Source: Candidatus Margulisiibacteriota bacterium
Lineage (GTDB): Bacteria; Margulisbacteria; Termititenacia; Termititenacales; Termititenacaceae
NCBI GenBank assembly: GCA_031267055.1
Contig: JAIRZV010000078.1
Span: forward strand, 1-7,476
Length of the DNA: 7,476 nt
Reading direction: 5' to 3'
The notes under the pieces: model-generated
Told to the model about the DNA's origin: nothing
Seen by the model: only the letters and a program-made list of their open reading frames with translations
Database searches by the model: none
Program-made: the position numbers and the translations under genes
Shown: positions 5,806 through 7,476 of the stretch, piece by piece
How the letters are laid out: each line of letters starts with the position of its first letter
How positions within the stretch are numbered: the first letter of the stretch is position 1

Positions 5806-6989
5806 TATTCCACGCTCCTGATACTGTCCAGCGGTCGGATAGACGCCGCGCGCAGGGACGGGTACACGCCGCCGGCGACGCCGACCAGAGTTATGGAGAC
5901 AAAAGCAAAAATTACCGTCGGCCAGCCGATGATTATCAAACTGCCGTTCGGCGCGAAAGGCAGGAGATAGCGAATGGCCATTTCCGAAAAGCTGGAAAAT
6001 AAACAAGCAAAAATAATTCCGGCCAAACTGCCCAGCGCGCAGAGCAGAGTGGTCTCGATGAGTATCATTTGAAACACATCGCGGGGCAGCGCGCCGATGC
6101 TTTTCAAAATACCGATTTCCTGAAAACGCTCAAACACGGACATCAGGACCGTATTTAGTACGCCGAACATCGCAATCAAAAAAGCGATAAAAGCGATGGA
6201 CAGGACTATGACTTTGGCGCTGGCTACCAGACTCAAAATAGTGCTTTTGACCTGTGCCATAGACACGACCTGCACATCAGGCAGAGTGTACAGATCTTCC
6301 TCAAAAGCGGTTTGGTCGGCCTCTTGTTTCAAGCGCAGACCCAGCATCGTCAACTGTCCTTCTTTGCGGAAAATTTTTTGCGCGGCGCGTAGCGGTAGGA
6401 AAATCATGCCGTCATCCTGCGTGCCGGTGCGTTTCAGGACGCCGGTTACTTGGAATTCTTGTGCGCTGCCGGGCAAGAGCATCACATCGCCGGCTTCGCG
6501 TTGCTCCAGCTCCGCGGCTTCGTAGCCCAGCACTATTCCCTCCGTGCTGTCCGCGCTGAACCACTTGCCCTGATTGAATTGCAGATAAGGTTTCAGGGCC
6601 GGATAAGTTTGTGGATCGATGCCCAGATAGACGATCGTGCCGCCGCTCTCGCCTTTGTTGGGATCAAACTCCGCGTGCATCAACATGTCCGTGGCCGCGG
6701 CCACTTCCGCGCGCTCCGCCACGTCCCGCACCAGCGCTTCCGGCATGTAACGCAGACCGGTGCCGCCTTTGAGCATCAGTGTGGCCGCTTCGTAAGGACA
6801 GCCTTTGGCGGTCAGGACGATTTGAAAACCCATGCTTTCGATATTTTCATTGAGCGATTGCTCATAGCCTTTGTTAAAGCCGAGCAGCGTAACTAGCACC
6901 CATGTCGAAAGCAAGATGCCAGCGAGCGTAAACAACGTGCGCGTTTTGCGGCGCAGCAGATTTTTGTACGCGACCTGAAAGATATTCAT
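5805..6989 (-). CDS. ABC transporter permease, MacB/FtsX family
   Basis: A complete 394-residue inner-membrane permease. Its layout is that of the MacB/FtsX family: a cytoplasmic start (VAYKNLLRRKTRTLFTLAG), a first membrane helix at about 17-37, a large extracytoplasmic MacB-type domain (about 40-250), and three helices near the C-terminus (about 257-283, 308-332 and 350-375). The coupling-helix stretch ERFQEIGILKSIGALPRDVF (287-306) and the closing VAGGVYPSLRAASIRPLDSIR (371-391) are strong FtsX-domain markers. There is no fused ATPase, so it is a separate-subunit system like LolCDE rather than full MacB. The start at 6989 has AGAGGAG five bases upstream (6995-7001 on the + strand), and its ATG overlaps the stop of the preceding gene as ATGA. 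Expression is thus coupled to both neighbours. The cargo is unknown; the upstream protein may be a partner or the cargo. Confidence 0.94.
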   Translation of the reverse strand: MNIFQVAYKNLLRRKTRTLFTLAGILLSTWVLVTLLGFNKGYEQSLNENIESMGFQIVLTAKGCPYEAATLMLKGGTGLRYMPEALVRDVAERAEVAAATDMLMHAEFDPNKGESGGTIVYLGIDPQTYPALKPYLQFNQGKWFSADSTEGIVLGYEAAELEQREAGDVMLLPGSAQEFQVTGVLKRTGTQDDGMIFLPLRAAQKIFRKEGQLTMLGLRLKQEADQTAFEEDLYTLPDVQVVSMAQVKSTILSLVASAKVIVLSIAFIAFLIAMFGVLNTVLMSVFERFQEIGILKSIGALPRDVFQMILIETTLLCALGSLAGIIFACLFSSFSEMAIRYLLPFAPNGSLIIIGWPTVIFAFVSITLVGVAGGVYPSLRAASIRPLDSIRSVE

Positions 6990-7476
6990 CTAATCTCCTC
7001 TGTAAAATAAATTTTGCTCCCCTTATTTAAGGGGAGCTGGCTCGCGCTAGCGAGACTGAGGGGTTGGTTTTTATTAAAAACAAAAATATCCATTAAAATC
7101 AAATTTTTCTTCACCGCGCGCAAAGTGGCTTGAAAATCCGCCGCGTCTGCCGGACTGGGATTTTTGATAGCCTGCACTTTGGCGCCGCCGCCGGAGCCGG
7201 TCTGCACATCATAAGTCAAAAAATCTCGGAGCGACAGTCCGCGAAATTGCGCCGCGAATTCCGGCGAACGCAATTCTTGGGCCTGACGGGAAGTGAGTTT
7301 TTGATAATAAAAATGTTTAATGACGCCTTGCGTGTCGTAAGCCAGAAACACCTGCAGGCCGCCGTATTTGCCTTTTTGATTGATGCCGTGAATATAGCCG
7401 ATAATTTTCTCGCCCTGATACAGTGTGTATAGTGTGTAAGGAACATCGATAGTTTCGTACAGGCCGGAAAATTTGT
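6986..7476 (-). CDS. FMN-binding-like domain protein, 5' end missing (partial)
   Basis: The last 162 residues of a gene that enters from the right edge; the frame is open to the window end and no true start is visible. Just inside the edge it reads VPYTLYTLYQGEKIIGYIHGI, then NQKGKYGGLQVFLAYDTQGVIKHFYYQKLTS, with later RGLSLRDFLTYD and a helix DFQATLRAVKKNLILMDIFVF. The pattern 'accessory glycine-rich strands, a GxIG-like turn, D-x-x-G-x-I, then a terminal helix' suggests the FMN-binding domain family (as in RnfG/NosR-type proteins), members of which occur next to MacB/FtsX permeases. The spot where a covalent-FMN motif (S/T-G-A-T/S) would be expected reads TGSGGGA, so covalent flavin attachment looks unlikely. 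The last residues after about IFVFNKN are encoded by a palindromic repeat. The stop overlaps the permease start by 4 bases (ATGA), so all three minus-strand genes form one operon. The family call is moderate. Confidence 0.5.
   Translation of the reverse strand, partial: KFSGLYETIDVPYTLYTLYQGEKIIGYIHGINQKGKYGGLQVFLAYDTQGVIKHFYYQKLTSRQAQELRSPEFAAQFRGLSLRDFLTYDVQTGSGGGAKVQAIKNPSPADAADFQATLRAVKKNLILMDIFVFNKNQPLSLASASQLPLNKGSKIYFTEEIR
7016..7064. repeat. Palindromic repeat forming the 3' end of the partial gene
   Basis: GCTCCCCTTA (7016-7025) and TAAGGGGAGC (7028-7037) are perfect reverse complements separated by only TT. Next comes CTCGC/GCGAG (7041-7045 and 7050-7054) around the loop GCTA, then GAGGGGTTGG, whose AGGGG could also pair with the CCCCT of the first arm. 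This layout (CCCCTTA hairpin, GAGCTGGC, small hairpin, GAGGGGTT) matches, from memory, interspersed REP/MITE-like repeats seen in many bacterial genomes. Here it is in the reading frame and encodes the odd tail QPLSLASASQLPLNKG on the minus strand. Confidence 0.65.

Noticed and set aside
5806..6006. Upstream extension of the ATPase reading frame by 67 residues
   Set aside because: It only mirrors the permease coding sequence in another frame and has an implausible Arg-run; the ATG at 5805 with AGGAG and the TAATG overlap is the normal start for this family.
7349..7351. GTG at 7351 as the start of the minus-strand partial gene
   Set aside because: The frame stays open to the window edge with domain-like sequence upstream (YTLYQGEKIIGYIHG), so the gene begins outside the window.

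Overview
This is a bacterial window and probably the first part of a contig. It opens with a 77-base run of C, which is more likely a sequencing or assembly artefact than biology, and its last gene runs off the right edge. Genes are closely packed, mostly carry clear Shine-Dalgarno (SD) sites, and have a moderate-to-high GC content, while the gaps are AT-rich. The sequence alone does not name a taxon. The gene set (a persulfide-relay cluster of the YezD/DsrE/TusA type and two palindromic repeats) would suit an anaerobic bacterium, possibly a poorly sampled lineage; that is inference.

Left region (80-466): no credible gene. It holds a large nested inverted repeat (145-241) built around a perfect 28-base palindrome, then two smaller hairpins (324-355 and 362-378). 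Next comes a complete MATE-family multidrug/cation antiporter gene (467-1879, + strand).

Central region (1909-5134, + strand): a likely sulfur-transfer operon. It starts with a textbook sigma70-type promoter (TTGACA, 17 bp, TATCAT) whose -10 box is covered by a perfect 8+8 inverted repeat that looks like an operator. The genes are a YezD/DUF2292 small protein, a DsrE-like sulfurtransferase with one cysteine, a TusA-like sulfur carrier whose motif reads CPMT instead of CPxP, and a 697-residue class V PLP enzyme related to cysteine desulfurase/selenocysteine lyase, with extra N-terminal, middle and C-terminal segments. dsrE and tusA abut with no gap. The PLP-enzyme gene has its SD sequence inside the 3' arm of an 8-bp hairpin, suggesting separate translational control. 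The simplest reading is that the PLP enzyme makes or handles a persulfide and TusA and DsrE relay it; the final acceptor is not in the window.

Right region (5128-7476, - strand): three translationally coupled genes, read right to left: a 5'-truncated protein resembling an FMN-binding-type domain, a MacB/FtsX-type ABC permease, and its MacB/LolD-type ATPase. Stops and starts overlap as ATGA and TAATG. The ATPase gene ends 7 bases inside the convergent PLP-enzyme gene. A palindromic repeat at about 7016-7064 forms the in-frame 3' end of the truncated gene.
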